Counted from the first letter of the stretch, positions 24,133 through 36,195 are shown. The stretch: 64,000 bases of DNA from Ailanthus altissimus (GCA_946807835.1 OX327702.1:16492001-16556000); one strand, 5' to 3'. The notes: generated by a model not told the origin, from the sequence alone. Program-made: numbers and translations.

Positions 24133-24540
24133 TTTGCAATAAAGTAGATTCTGAGATATCTCAAGGGAACATCAAATCACGGGTTGATATATAAGAGGGA
24201 TGAGGACAGCAGTGAAATGGTAAGAGGGTACGTAGACTTAGATTATGCAGGTGATCTAGACAAGAGAAGATCGTTAACAGGCTACATATTCACAGTGTTT
24301 GGGTATAGTGTGTGTTAGAGATCAATTCTACAATATGTGGTTACACTATTTACCACAGAGGCGGAGTACATAGCTGTTGGTGAAGCTATAAATGAGGTCA
24401 CGTGGTTAAAAGGCATATGTGCAGAGGTATTGGCTAGTGAAGATGTGAACATCAGTGTATATTGTGACAGCCAGAGTGCCATACACCTAAGCAAGCATCA
24501 ACTGTTCCACGAGAGGTCAAACACATTGACGTGAGGCTCA
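24133..24540 (+). pseudogene. Copia RNase H domain
   Basis: Reads ILRYLKGTSNHGLIYKRDED, YVDLDYAGDLDKRRSLTGYI (first Asp of the active site), TEAEYIAVGEAINEVTWL (catalytic Glu) and VYCDSQSAIHLSKH (second Asp). Copia carries RNase H at its C-terminus as here. A stop occurs near 24316 and the frame ends at 24532. Confidence 0.93.
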
Positions 24541-24740
24541 ATAACATTCGAGAAATTGTCCAAAGTGGTGAAGTTAGTCTAACAAAGATAGCGTCATCTA
24601 AAAATCCTACTGATATGTTGACTAAGTCACTACCCTCGGTTAAGTTCGTCCTATGCAAGAACTTAACCGGAGTTACTACTTGGTGAGGGTAACCGAAGAT
24701 GCGAAAATGAGAGATCGAGTTGCTTTGTGGATGATTTTGA

Positions 24741-24755
24741 ATCAAGGAGGAGATT
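24741..24755 (+). other. Polypurine tract of the copia element
   Basis: AATCAAGGAGGAGAT(T) directly before the 3' LTR start; primes plus-strand DNA synthesis in this family. Confidence 0.75.
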
Positions 24756-25395
24756 TGTGAGAATATTGATGGAAAATCATTGGGATATGATTTGAAGAGC
24801 AAGCCAAGTGCGTAGAGTACGCAAGGATCGATGTCGGATGCAAAAAGAGGCGAAAGACAAAGGGAGCAGTGAGCAAGCATGAGCGCCGTGGTGCTCAGAC
24901 AGGCGCACACGGCGCTGGGCACAGGAATTTGTTTCCCAATTTGAGACTTCTTTATTTCGTCTCCCACTTGCTTCAGGACTCCCTAATACGACTCCCACAC
25001 GTTTAGGGTAAACCTAGGATATTCTAAAACCTATATAAAGGCTATCAATTGGCTTGTAAACACATCTTAGTGATCATTAACAATCTTTATGATAACCTAA
25101 TTGATCTAAGTGATCAAGTAAGAAATCTTTGTGGATCTTTGTGAGAGAAAATCCCTAGAGTACAAAAGAGAGTTATCTTTGTGATCTTTCTTATTAAAGG
25201 CATACTTTGTGAGTGCCTTTTGATTCATAATAAGAGAAGAGTGTGATCTTGATCCGCCGTGGACGTAGGCAAGTTGCCGAACCACGTATTTTTTTGTGTG
25301 TTCTTCTTCTACCCTTTCTCTCTTTATTCCTTAATTACTTGTTCTGCATATATTGCTTGGGTGATTTTGCTTGTTTGTATGCTTCCGCTTCAACA
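24756..25395 (+). mobile_element. 3' LTR of the copia element (640 bp)
   Basis: TGTGAGAATATTG...CTTCAACA, followed by the TATAT target duplication. Differences from the 5' LTR are mostly transitions, as expected from methylated cytosine decay. Confidence 0.93.
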
Positions 25396-26430
25396 TATAT
25401 TTTAAAGCTAAATATATGTAACATAGCTCTGAGAACATGCATAATATACATACTGAAAACCACACCAAACCTATACCAGAAAAAAACATGGTCTCACCGG
25501 TGGAGTAACTCACGCATAAGAAGAATGGGGGAACATCGTCTCACTTGAAAAAATACTGCATTGCTCGAGCAAAGTAAATTATAAACTAGTCTAACACATG
25601 CGCAGAACAACTACATTAAAGAAAATGGTATGCATCTGATGGTTTAAAAACTACTACTATATAATCATAGAAACATGAATATTCTAAAATAAATATTTTT
25701 GTATCGAACATAATTATATGCTATACTAATAAATTCTAAAATGTTTATGAATATAATAATTAGCATAAATATTTATTTGTCTAAAAATAAATCATGGATA
25801 ACATAAACCTGATAACATATTATCAAATCATAAACTATTGTGTTAAAAATATGTTAATTATTATATTCAAAAATATTTTTAGAATTTATTATAGTATAGT
25901 TTATGATTGCATTCAGTACATAAATATTTATTTTAGAATATTCATGCCTCCATGATATTATATAATTGTAGTTTTTGAACAATTAGATGTGTACCATCTC
26001 TCTGTATGCGTTAGACTAACTTAGTTTACTCTACTTGAGCGATACAACATTCTGTCGAGTAAGAGCACGTTCCCCTGCTTTGTTTGTGCGTGAATTACTC
26101 CACCGGATGATACCACGTTTTCTCCAAATACAAGTTTTGTGTAATTTTCAGTATGTATATAATACATGTTCCCAGAGTTACATTACATATATTCAGCTTT
26201 AAAGTATATTTTATGATAATTTATTATATCAGTACATGTTTCATGTTACGCAGAATACAATTTTATGGTCTTTTTATGATTTTAGGCTTGTATGTATGTT
26301 AGTATTATTTATCAATACATACTTATTAGAAATTTATTATTGTTAATGAGTATAAAGCATGTTAGTTCTATGTTATCATAGGATCCGTTTCGACTTTCGA
26401 GGAGAGCTCGGGTTAGATCTTGTCAAGCAC

Positions 26431-26902
26431 CATTAGATTAAAATGATATCAATTTCTTTTTCCTTTTTCAACACTTTGGATTCCACAAGTAATAACCTAA
26501 GGAGAGCGACTGAAAGGGAGAATGATAATGAGATACGGCATCGTTTCTGGCAAATGAACATGCCTTTCCACTTTGAAGCAACTTGCTTGGGCAATTGTAG
26601 AAGCTGAATTTGTTTATTAACAGAACTCCAAAATGTACATCGAGCAGTTGAGCCATATATTTTGAACTCTCGTGAAATGGCAACAACCAAGACAAAGGCA
26701 AAGATAGTTTCTACTCGCAAACTATATTATAATCTGAATTAGAAGTATATTCAGAGAACACTGCGGTTTATCTCTTTCCTTTTTCCAACCGCTTCTGTGT
26801 GTGACGCCAGCAGAACAACAGGCAACTCCTATGAAAGGCGCAGACGCGGTTCTTTTCCGGCAAAATAGCAATTTTGGCAATTTTGAGAAATAACATTTTC
26901 AA
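26431..26902. other. Unassigned stretch with gene-like minus-strand text
   Basis: Between the foldback right arm and the LINE 3' end. The minus strand is open for 95 and 77 codons in two frames (26433-26720, 26468-26701); neither translation is recognised. Base composition is less AT-rich than its surroundings. It could be a fragment of a host gene but there is no supporting splice or domain evidence. Confidence 0.3.
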
Positions 26903-26923
26903 ATGTGTGTGTGTGTGTGTGTG
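26903..26923. repeat. (GT)n microsatellite at the LINE 3' end
   Basis: About ten GT repeats on the plus strand (CA on the LINE's sense strand), next to the end of the LINE 3' UTR (sense ...TTAATAAAATTTCTCTTTCAAAAA). Confidence 0.85.
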
Positions 26924-27009
26924 TTTTTGAAAGAGAAATTTTATTAATCAGATCCAGAGAATTCTTACCAAATACAATCTCCGATGACTCGAGGTATAGC
27001 CTCAACCTA

Positions 27010-27321
27010 AATATTAGACACAACACTAACAGCCGCCCATTTAGCAAGAATATAAGCTTCAGAATTCCCTTGACGTTTCACAAAAGAAATAGAAACATCT
27101 CTCATAACAGATAAAAGCGAATGAATAGATTCAATAAGATGGCCTTCTGCACTTGTAAAACATCGAGCCTTCACCACTTGAATTAACTGCAAACAATCCG
27201 ACTCCACAACATTAAGTAGAGAAGATGTAATTAACTTTATGCCTTCTAACATCGCTAAACATTTTTGCAGTATATGGAGTAAAAGAACCCACAATAGACT
27301 TCGAAAATGCAAGATGAACAA
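27010..27321 (-). pseudogene. LINE RNase H domain
   Basis: Open for 104 codons. VVESDCLQLIQVVKARCF carries the RNase H Asp (consensus VE.DC..LV.A), HLIESIHSLLSVMRDVSISF follows, and FVKRQGNSEAYILAKWA corresponds to V.R..N..AH.LAKWA, with the usual catalytic His replaced by Tyr. It would have removed RNA during target-primed synthesis. Confidence 0.88.
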
Positions 27322-27939
27322 CCCCAGATGAATCTCTCAGCACCCGTCCAAAACCAATTTGTTTTTTTTTAATCACTGTTCACTGCAGCGTCGATATCAA
27401 GCTTCCACTTATTCACTAGTGGTGGTAGATACCAACTGGCAGGATGTTGCACTGTCTCATCCTTAGATGTTGAAATAGGATTTTGCAGCTGCTGATATCT
27501 CTGAAAGAATTCTTCAGCAAGATGAACAATGCAAGCTACTGCATGAGGTTTACTATCGCCTAACAGAAATTGGTTACGGACACTTCAGCGACTCCACAAG
27601 AGAACAAAAAAGAATTCCAGCTGAGTTACCGAAATATTTATAGCTACCTGAAACACCACCGAACTCACTTCTGTACTTTGAATATCTGCCACAAACCAAG
27701 AGAAACAACTTTGTTCCTAAATGAACTGTATAAACAGTGCACGCAAACTTGTTTCGTTAAACACCTTGCACCTAGGGCAAATCTCCTGAACCTCAATACC
27801 CTATTTATATAGGTTCTAGAAAAGTGGCAAAAAGTTCTGAACTGCTCTCCACATAAAATTCTTGATTCTAAGAGGGATTTGAAACTACCAAAGGGTCCTC
27901 CACCGAGACCAACAAGGAGAGACAGCAAAGGAAGCATTC

Positions 27940-28322
27940 GTCAAATGGCACTACAGCGAAGCCATCCTATAACCACTTTTTACATAATACTTTCCATCAT
28001 TTATAATATCAATAGCCCTTGAGTCGCAAACCGGAATTGACGTAATGACATTAACATCGACCTGCCATAGAAGCTCATTCAGCACTTCATAGTTCCAAGC
28101 ACCATCTGAAAGAAGTAATTCGGCCACACGATACACATCACGACCTCTACTTGGAGTGATAACTCGAAAGTAGCTCTAACAAGGAACCCATGGATATCAA
28201 AAACCTGCCAAATAAAAGAAGCTCAGGACCCTACATCAAGCTACGCCAAATAAAAGAACTACCCTTGGTAGTCGTAGCTTGAAGAAAATGATCATAGGGA
28301 TAGTATTTGGCCTTACAGTATT
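27940..28322 (-). pseudogene. LINE post-RT linker region
   Basis: Minus strand reads KAKYYPYDHFLQATTTKGSS then FIWRSL, and at 27951-28136 VAELLLSDGAWNYEVLNELL with YYVKSGYRMA. Both are standard parts of plant L1 ORF2 between RT and RNase H (consensus V.ELL....WN..LL...F and Y.V.SGY..A). Confidence 0.85.
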
Positions 28323-29105
28323 TGTTGGAGAAAATATTTTGAAAACTTTTTTATGGTTAATAAATTATATAATTTTAATATTGTAGGTTACATATTATAA
28401 ATTAATATTATTATATCATTATTATATAGTAAGTACAAAATTTAAATTAGTCATTAAACTTAATTTTAATATTTGAGAGTTATAAAATTTATTTATAATA
28501 TTGTTATTATTATGAGAGTTATAATATTTATATAATATTATTATTTGGGGTTTTCTATATTAAATTAGTATATGAGTTACAATATATTAAATTATTTTAA
28601 TTAATATTAAAATTAATACTTAAACTATCTACTACTATATAAAGGGTACTAATGCTTCATTAGAGATAGTGTATGCATAGAAAATAAGAAAAGATAAAGG
28701 TGTGTGTAGGAGTGAAAGTAAAGAAGAAAAAAGAAAAATGAGTAGTATTTTATGTATAAAATATAGATTAAGTATTCTTTATATTATGTTTTGAGCAACT
28801 ATAATTATGGGGACTTGGTGTTTTCTCCGGGTAATCGTGCTCACCGATGAAGATCGGCTACGAGCATTGGTTGTATCTTTGAACTATATAAATCTGTCAT
28901 TACCCGTATGAGAGAAGCACTATTTGGTTTTAGAATAATGCTCTCTAGCATGACTCTACTATACTCAAAACCAGTTTTTCTTACACTCTCTTTATATTTA
29001 ATTTTGCATTTTGCTTATTAATTAATAATTTATGCCTCACATGTATTTGACAATTTATGTTTTAACATATGATTGAAATAATATATAAAATAAATATATC
29101 TAACA
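28323..29105 (+). mobile_element. Solo LTR (783 bp) inside the LINE, target duplication GTATT/ATATT
   Basis: TGTTGGAGAAAAT...ATATATCTAACA, flanked by GTATT (28318-28322) and ATATT (29106-29110), one mismatch. Removing it and one copy restores the LINE frame (ELYPIE/YCKAKYYP). TATATAAAGG at 28636-28645 sets plus orientation, antisense to the LINE. Confidence 0.88.
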
Positions 29106-29109
29106 ATAT

Positions 29110-29240
29110 TCTATTGGATAAAGCTCAAGATCCTTCATAATTCTCCAACATGCTTAACTAGTAAGGCTTTATTAAAAACTCCCAAATTTTTGAAACCTAA
29201 CCCCCCCCCATTGAATAAGGCAAGCAAATGTCATCTCATT
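29110..29240 (-). pseudogene. LINE reverse transcriptase C-terminal part
   Basis: Minus strand reads FQKFGSFNKALLVKHVGEL, equivalent to the conserved L1 segment GGLGFRDL..FN.ALLAKQ.WRL. It continues into DLELYPIEYCKAKYYPYDHF across the solo LTR, matching the L1 '...VLKAKYYP' segment. Confidence 0.82.
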
Positions 29241-29639
29241 ATAACCAACACAACATTTGAATCTGCATTATTGCACCACCATAAAGATCTAACAAATTGA
29301 GTGATGCACTGCACAACTGATTCAGGCAATTTAAAAATAAATATTGAGTATATTAGGATCGCTTAAGATACTACTTTAATAACAATAGATTTTGCTTAGA
29401 AGAAACAACCTTTCCACATCTAAAGTTGTTTCCAAACCCTATCAATAAGGCTTTGAGAAACAAACTTTTTATTAAGCCCTATAAAGGATGGCAAGCCAAG
29501 ATATATATAATAGCCAACAGTCCAAGACAATCCGAAAATGTTTTGGATAGTCAACTAAACATTCGCCCTCATATTTAGACTAAAAGAGATTGTTGATTTA
29601 TTATAATTGATTAACTATCCCAATGCCACATAATAAGTA

Positions 29640-30200
29640 TCCAATAGTTTTTTAACAGCTAAACAATCATTGATCGTGGCTCTAAAAATACAAAACTATC
29701 ATCTACAAAAAAGAGATGATAAAGAGCCAAACATGCTCAAAAGAAACCACAAAGCCTCATCAAATTCAATTTGGTGAAGCAAAAAAAAAAAAATCCTCTA
29801 ACACACAATAGAAACAAATATGGTGTCAACGAACAAACCTATCATAGTGCCCTAGTAAGAATAACATACTAGAAACTAAGCCATTTACCTTAAAACTGAA
29901 ATGAACAATAAACACAATTAAAAATTAAATCCCACCGTTTTAAAGAAAACCCTATTTTTTCCATCAACAAAAGGAGAATGCCCCATTCCACAGATCATAC
30001 GCCTTGATTATGTCAAGCATTAGGGAAAAAAAATCCCTTTCCCTTCAACTTCATTTGTCTCAAAGAGTAAATAAGTTCGAATGCTGAAACAATGTTATTA
30101 TTTGACAACCAAGAAAGAAAGCACTCTGAGAATGAGAAAGAATATTAGGTAAAATCAATTTCAACCGATTAGCAATTATCTTAGAGACAACATTATATAA
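29640..30200 (-). pseudogene. LINE reverse transcriptase, N-terminal and core part
   Basis: Minus strand reads NVLYNVVSKIIANRLKLILP then SHSQSAFLSWL (L1 RT 'CNV.YKIISK.IANRLK..LP..IS..QSAF'). Next come MLDIIKAYD (the LD..KAYD catalytic segment), and near 29700 a patch matching 'LFFADDS.VF..A', the catalytic region, followed by CKKTIGYLL. The YADD motif itself is obscured by frame changes. Confidence 0.8.
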
Positions 30201-30416
30201 CACATTACAATGTCGCGGCGCCAAGTCTTGAGCACTATAATGCTAGAGCCTAGAAAGCCCCAGCGCCAAATGCCACCACCGTGGTATCCTTTTAAGTTGT
30301 CTTTCCAATTTTACATTTTTTACACTTGAAATGCATCACCCACGACCCCGGGATATCCCAATACCACAATCACTCCAGTTACCCAATCAAATAAACAATC
30401 AAGTTCTGATACCAAT
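30201..30416 (-). mobile_element. Copia leader with primer-binding site
   Basis: Plus strand 30403-30414 is GTTCTGATACCA, one mismatch from the reverse complement of the tRNA-iMet primer-binding site, two bases from the LTR edge at 30417. The leader resembles that at 5160-5378 ('cacttgaaa...gg.atatcc.a.taccac'). It contains GC-rich 'tgtcgcggcgccaag'. The internal region ends at about 30200 against the LINE, so only the 5' end of this copia remains. Confidence 0.8.
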
Positions 30417-32768
30417 TGAAAGCATGTTATTTTTCTAAGGTGCATATATGTGCAATGTGTTCATTATAATACAATATGCATGTCATACATATATATTAGC
30501 GCAGTGAAATCGGAAATCTAATTTTCTAGTGCAATAAACACATTATAATAATGAAATTGAGATAGAGAATCATCTTATAAGCCTTTGTAAATTTTTGAAT
30601 CGGAGTCCACTATGAAGTGCACTCGCCAATTATTCTAGGACACAATTGGGGTGGGCTTGGATCTCTAAAATAACAGCTTCAATTTTTAACAATGATGTTT
30701 AACTCTTAAATACTAAACTTGGTGAACTCATAACCATTGTTTAAACTCTTTAAGCTTAGATCATTAGTTAAACACTTTAACTAATTATATTAATTTCAAA
30801 GCAATAAGATTGTTTTTGTTCATTTAACTCTTGAACAAACAAAAAACAATCTCTCCATTGTATTTAAATGGCTGGCCATTAGTAGAGAAGAAGATGAATA
30901 GAAACTTTTCTACTCATGAAGAGCTTCTCTCTACCTTACTCATTTAATGGCCGAACTTTCTCTCTCAAAAAATGAAACAACTTTTGATTTATTTTATTTG
31001 TTAAATTTTTCCTCTCATTATTGCCAACAAAATGGTCCCATGACTGCCTTTGCCAAACCTATTTGTTTAACAAAATATAACATAAAGTATTTATATTAAC
31101 ATTTTTTTTATTGAGCAATTATTGTAATGGCTAGCATGTGTTGAGATAAAGTAAAATGAAACACATTTTTCATTTTATAAGCCATTTTCCCTCTCTTTAA
31201 TAAGTTGACAAAGTTCTCACCAAGCATGTCTTTAAATGCTTTTAGCCCGTGCTTTCTTGTATTTGCAAAATAATTTTGCACATATTAATTTTATTTTTTT
31301 ATTCATTTCTCTCTCTTTGTCAAACATGTTGCCCCCACCATGTTGCACATGGCATCCCCTCTTGTTTTTCACTTTATTGACCAAATAATGTTAATTAAAA
31401 CATTATTTATTCAAAAACAATTGAATAAATAATTTGATCTTGCTTATCTCACAAGTAAGGTCATTTTAGTTCATTTTTATTTTCAAGTCGTGCTACTTGT
31501 CATCATTCTATTAGTTAACTAATTAAGTCTTGACAAGTGAACCACCTGAGATCTTGAAACAAATATCCAGTTTGCTAGAATTTATTGGAATGAATTTTTC
31601 AATCTAGTATATTGCCTCAGTGTACAACGAGTACACTTCGTATTGTGGGAATCCTTAGGTCTATGCCCAGTTTGTTAAATAAAACTCTTTCATAATCCTA
31701 TGAATGATGCCCTATGCACACGTCATGGATATTATAAAAGTAGCACATTAGACTATACAAGTTGATATCATAATATATTCGTATAATTTCTTCATTACCT
31801 ATATCTTAGAAAAGCAAAGATATAGATCATCACCGTCAAATCTCTATACACTAGACTGTGAACTTATCTCTAGATTCATATTTTGATAAACAATATACGC
31901 AAACACTTTTGTAATATTATTTAACCCTACAGAAAACTCTTTGTTGGGGTTTATGCTTGTGGCCACAAGACTTCTTAAAATACAATCTCGGAGCATGAGG
32001 ATATACAACTCGCCCATATAAGCTGACGGATCTCATATCTACACACACTGGACTCCATGAGCGTCGGACCATACCCAGCAACATGCAATGGTCAGACCAT
32101 GAAAGGTCTCTAACATCCGTGAAACTGAAGTATGGTAGATCATTCACAAGCCCACTGTAGGGCTCAGGTCAAAGGATCAAGAATATTACTTGACTCGAGA
32201 AGACCTTCCATTGACAGTTTTATAGATGTCTATTAGAGGTCACTAGGAGTCTATTTAATACCTAGTCCTCACTGAATATCCGTATACCTATACGAGCCTC
32301 TATTAAACTCATAGCTTGCTATGACTAACCGTCTGGACCATCGAAATATAAACATACATTGATCTATATAAAAAGGTTTTACTAATAAACTTATATCGAT
32401 AAAGTGGATAAGGAATGAGGTGTTCGAGAACATACTATATAGTGACATTTCCTATCACCATTTGCAATTCCTTGCAACTATATCCTTACTAATATATTTC
32501 CAGGTCGTTGTCCTATTTCAGATAAAGTTTTAACTCTTAAATTTCGCTAACTCTTATAACTTACCAACTCTTAGCACTTATAACTTTTAGCATTACTAAC
32601 TTTAGCACTGATCAAAACTCTTTTAGATTATACAATGTTTAAAACGTTACAAGCATCTTACCTTATATTTTTAATATTAACGATTTTATTTAAAATATAT
32701 ATTATTTAAATATTAAACAATTAATATTCATATAACATTAAAATGACACGTAAGCATTAACTCCAATA
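30417..32768 (-). mobile_element. 5' LTR of a truncated copia, 2.35 kb, minus orientation
   Basis: From TGAAAGCATG at the primer-binding-site side to ...ACTCCAATA at 32768 (family end CTCCAACA). Shared family blocks include 'gcacacgtcatggatatta', 'catacaagttga' (here 'tatacaagttga'), 'gatatacaactcgcccatat', 'gactccatgagcgtcggacc' and 'tgcaactatatccttac'. Confidence 0.85.
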
Positions 32769-33585
32769 GTTCACTAGCTACAATGTATCTAGCTAATCCA
32801 CTACACATATGTTGCTAATTATATTTGAATTCAAAAAAAATTCTCAAGGGATATTTTGGGCAAGTTCAGTTTTAGATAATTCTTTTGGACCATATTTTTA
32901 CAAACATATCTTAACATGTTGATTTAAATGCTCAGTGCCACCTACTCTTTTTGCTTCCAAAGCTTTGGCACAAAATTTTTAAATAGTCTTTTTTTCAATT
33001 TTTTCAAAAATTGTATGAGTCTCCAACGTAAAATAATTTTAAAATTTAATATTTAATCAAAAATTGTATGAGTCTCTCACGTGAAATAATTTTAAAATCT
33101 AATGTTTAATCTCTTTTTTATTTTTAATACTTATAATACTTTCAGGAAGTAAATTGAAATATTTTTTTCAAATTCATTAAGAATATTAAATTTTATTATT
33201 GTATAGATAATAAATATTTGTGTTGAGAATTTTATAATTAGATGAATGAAAATTGAAACATAAAGCAATAATTTGGAAAATTTTAAAGATATTTGAAATA
33301 ATTTAGGCAAATTTTAAAGAGATTTTGGAGAGATTTAAATTAAATTGAAAGAGTTATTTGTTGTAAATAAAATATGGCACCGTAGGTGCCATTTTATAAG
33401 CATAACAAATATGGATTGTTGATCAACGATCCACATAAAAAAGAAAAGCTACAGCACAGCAAGCAGCAGGTGCAATGCAAGTTGTAGGCAACAACAATGT
33501 TTTAAATTTAAATTTTTTACAAATAATTTAAAATTTTAAAAATTTCTTGCATGATCTATTAGACTCGCATGTCGGCATAGCACGG
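32769..33585. other. AT-rich stretch without a gene
   Basis: Contains a two-copy tandem repeat with a period of 53 bp starting at 33005 and 33058 ('caaaaattgtatgagtct...'), and the short palindrome GGCACCGTAGGTGCC near 33380. No ORF of interest. Confidence 0.6.
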
Positions 33586-36195
33586 CACAATAATATGTTA
33601 TAATTTCAATTCAAACTTTTAAATTAAATTTCAATTGTGTTAAATATTATAATTTCAATTTCAATTTTAATTATATTAAATGTTATTATTTCAATTCTAA
33701 TTTCAATTACATTAAATATTATCATTCTGATTTAATTACGTTAAATATTATAATTCCAAATCTAAATCTAATTTCAATTTCAATTATGTTAAATGTTATA
33801 ATTCTAATGTCTATTTCAATTACGTTAAATATTATAATTTCAAATTCAATTCAAATTTTGATTTCAATTATGTTAAATGTTATCATTTCAAATCCAATTT
33901 CAATTTCAATTATGTTAAATATTATAATTCTAAATATAATTTCAATTGTAATTACAATAGTTGTTATAATTTCAATTACATTAAATGTTATAATTTCAAT
34001 TTCAACTTTAATTACGTTAAATAATATAATTCTAAATTAAATTTTAATTTGTATTACATTAAATGTTATAATTCCAATTCAAATTTCAATCTAATTACAT
34101 TAATTGTTATAATTTCAATTCTAATTTGAATTTTAATTAAGTTAAATGTTATAATTCTAATTCCACTGTTGATTTTAATGACGTTAAATAATTTTAATTT
34201 CTAATTCTACTTTGAATTTTAATTATATTAAATGTTATAATTCTAAATCTAATTTCGATTTTAATCACACTAAATAATTTTATTTTCAAATTTAATTTTA
34301 ATTTTAAATTTAATTTTAATTTCAATTATGTTAAATGTTATAATTTCAATTCCAATTTCAATTACGTTAAATGCTATAATTATAATTCCAATTTTATTTT
34401 CAATTATAATTACGTTTAATGTTATAATTTCAAATCCAATTTCAATTTCAACTACACTAAATATTATAATTTCAATTTCAATTACATTAAATACTATATT
34501 CTAAATCGACTTTTCGTTTCAATTACGTAAAATGTTATAATTTCAAATCCGATTTCAATTTAATTACATTAAATTTATAATTTTAATTTTAATTTTAAAT
34601 TTAATTTTAATTACGTTAAATGTTATAATTCAAATCTGATTATAATTTCAATAACGTTAAATATTATAAATTTAAATTTAAATTTATTTATTTATTTACG
34701 TTAAATGTTATAATTTCATATCCGATTTCAGTTTCAATTTTAATTACATTAAATATTATAATTTTAAATTCAAGTTTAAATTTAATTTTTAATAACGTTA
34801 AATTTTATAATTTTAAATTCAATTCTAATATCAATTACGTTAAATGTTATAAATTTAAATTCAATTTTAATTTTAATTATGTTAAAAATAATCATTATTC
34901 AATATCCAATTTCAATTTTAATTACGTTAAATGTTATAATTATTCCAAATCCAATTCTAAATTAATTTAAATTTTAATTATGTTAAATATTATAATTTCA
35001 ATTTTAGTTACATTAAATGTTATAATTTCAATTTCAATTTCAATTACGTAAAATGCTATCATTTTAATTTTAATTTTTTTTATATTAAATATTATAATTC
35101 TAATTTTATGTTTAAATTCAATTTCAATTTCGAACATTTTAAATGTTATAATTCTAATTTCATGTATAAATTCAATTTTAATTATGTTAAATGTTATAAT
35201 TCAAAATCCAATTCCAATTTAAATTTCAATTACATTAAATATTATAATTTTAATTTTAAGTTTAAATTTAATTTTAATTAAGCTTAAATATTATAATTTT
35301 AAATCCAGTTTAAATTTCAATTACATTAAATGTTATAATTATTTAATATTTAATTTTAATTTTAATTACATTAAAAAATATAATTATTCCAAATCCAATT
35401 CCAAACGCAAATACGTTGGATGCTAAATTTAATTTAAATTTCAATTACGTTAAATGTTATAATTTCAGTTTTAATTACGTCAAATATTATAATTCCAATT
35501 CAAATTTTAAATTCAAATTCAATTATGTTTAATGTTATAATTTCAAATCCAATTCAATTACATTAAATGTTTTAATTCTAATTTCAATTTCAATTACGTT
35601 AAATGTTCTAATTCCAAATTCACTTTCACTTTCAATTATCTTAAATCTTATAATTATTCAATATCAAATTTCAATTCAAATGATATAATTTCAAATCCAA
35701 TTTAAATTTTAAATACATTAAATGTTATAATTTTAATTTTAATTACAATAAATGCTATAATTTCTATTACAAATTTACTTATGTTAAATGTAATAATTTT
35801 CATTCTAGTTTTAATTTTAAATACGTTAAATATTATAATTCTAATTTTAATTTCAATTACATTAAAAGTTATAATTATAATTTCAATTACGTTAAATGTT
35901 ATAATTTTAATTCCAATTTCAATTACGTAAAATATTATAACTCTAAATCCAATTTCGATTTTAATTACGTTAAATGTTATAATTTTGATTCTAATTTCAG
36001 TTTTAATTATGTTAAATGTTATAATTTCAAATCTAATTTTAATTTTAATTACGTTACATAATTTCAATTCCAATTCTAATTTCAATTACAATTACGTTAA
36101 ATGTTATAATTCAAATTCAAATTTTAATTTTATTTAAGTTAAATATTACAATCCTAAATCGAAGTCCAATTTTTCAATTACGTTAAATGTTAAGA
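33586..36195 (+). repeat. AT minisatellite array, 18-bp core plus hexamers (block 1)
   Basis: Units consist of a core close to ACGTTAAATGTTATAA followed by a variable number of hexamers of the form TTYYAA or TTTTAA (TTTCAA, TTCCAA, TTCTAA, TTTTAA) and a closing TT. Counted examples between 33985 and 34180 are 36, 42, 41, 42 and 42 bp, so lengths fall mostly on 18+6n. Multiples of three keep frames open by chance, up to 127 codons on the minus strand at 35702-36085; these are not genes. Confidence 0.93.

Larger units (their letters stand above)
18608..25395 (+). mobile_element. Complete but dead Ty1/copia element, target duplication TATAT
   Basis: 5' LTR 18608-19318, primer-binding site 19322-19333, gag, protease, integrase, RT, RNase H, polypurine tract and 3' LTR 24756-25395, flanked by TATAT at 18603-18607 and 25396-25400. 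Total 6788 bp, of which 1360 bp is a later solo LTR plus its duplicated target, leaving about 5.4 kb, a usual copia length. The order PR-IN-RT-RH is copia; the PBS and domain styles fit the Tork/TAR side of the superfamily (inference). Stops in gag, IN, RT and RH make it non-autonomous. Confidence 0.95.
17280..26430. repeat. Foldback element: long inverted repeat, invaded on its left arm
   Basis: The left arm starts with 'cgaaagccgaagcagattct' and 'atgataacatagacctaaca' (about 17316-17355). The right arm ends with its complement, 'tgttagttctatgttatcat' then 'aggatccgtttcgactttcg' (about 26360-26399). The left arm continues at 17615-17645, 18513-18607 and 25396-25790 once the inserts are removed; the right arm is about 25830-26430. 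Arms of about 0.6 kb meet at a loop of only about 40 bp near 25800. No ORF fits a transposase. Without inserts the unit would be about 1.2-1.4 kb, like a foldback or MITE-type element. A left-arm segment at 17374-17614 has no partner on the right. Confidence 0.8.
26924..30200 (-). mobile_element. L1-type LINE, 5'-truncated, with C-terminal RNase H
   Basis: Read on the minus strand from 30200: RT N-terminus, RT core, RT C-terminus, linker, RNase H, 3' UTR. A solo LTR (28323-29105) splits it. Upstream endonuclease and ORF1 are missing; a copia leader and LTR abut at about 30200. The protein is broken throughout. Plant L1 elements commonly carry this terminal RNase H, which agrees with the assignment. 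Confidence 0.88.

Noticed and set aside
24452..24967. Minus-strand open frame of 171 codons
   Set aside because: It runs antisense to the copia RNase H end and 3' LTR, which explain the sequence fully. A related antisense frame occurs in the 5' LTR.
35702..36085. Minus-strand open frame of 127 codons, and similar ones at 33786, 36399, 36776, 38982 and 40002
   Set aside because: All lie in the AT minisatellite. The hexamer-based unit lacks stops and is mostly a multiple of three, so the frames are open by composition. The Ile/Asn-rich translations just repeat the unit.
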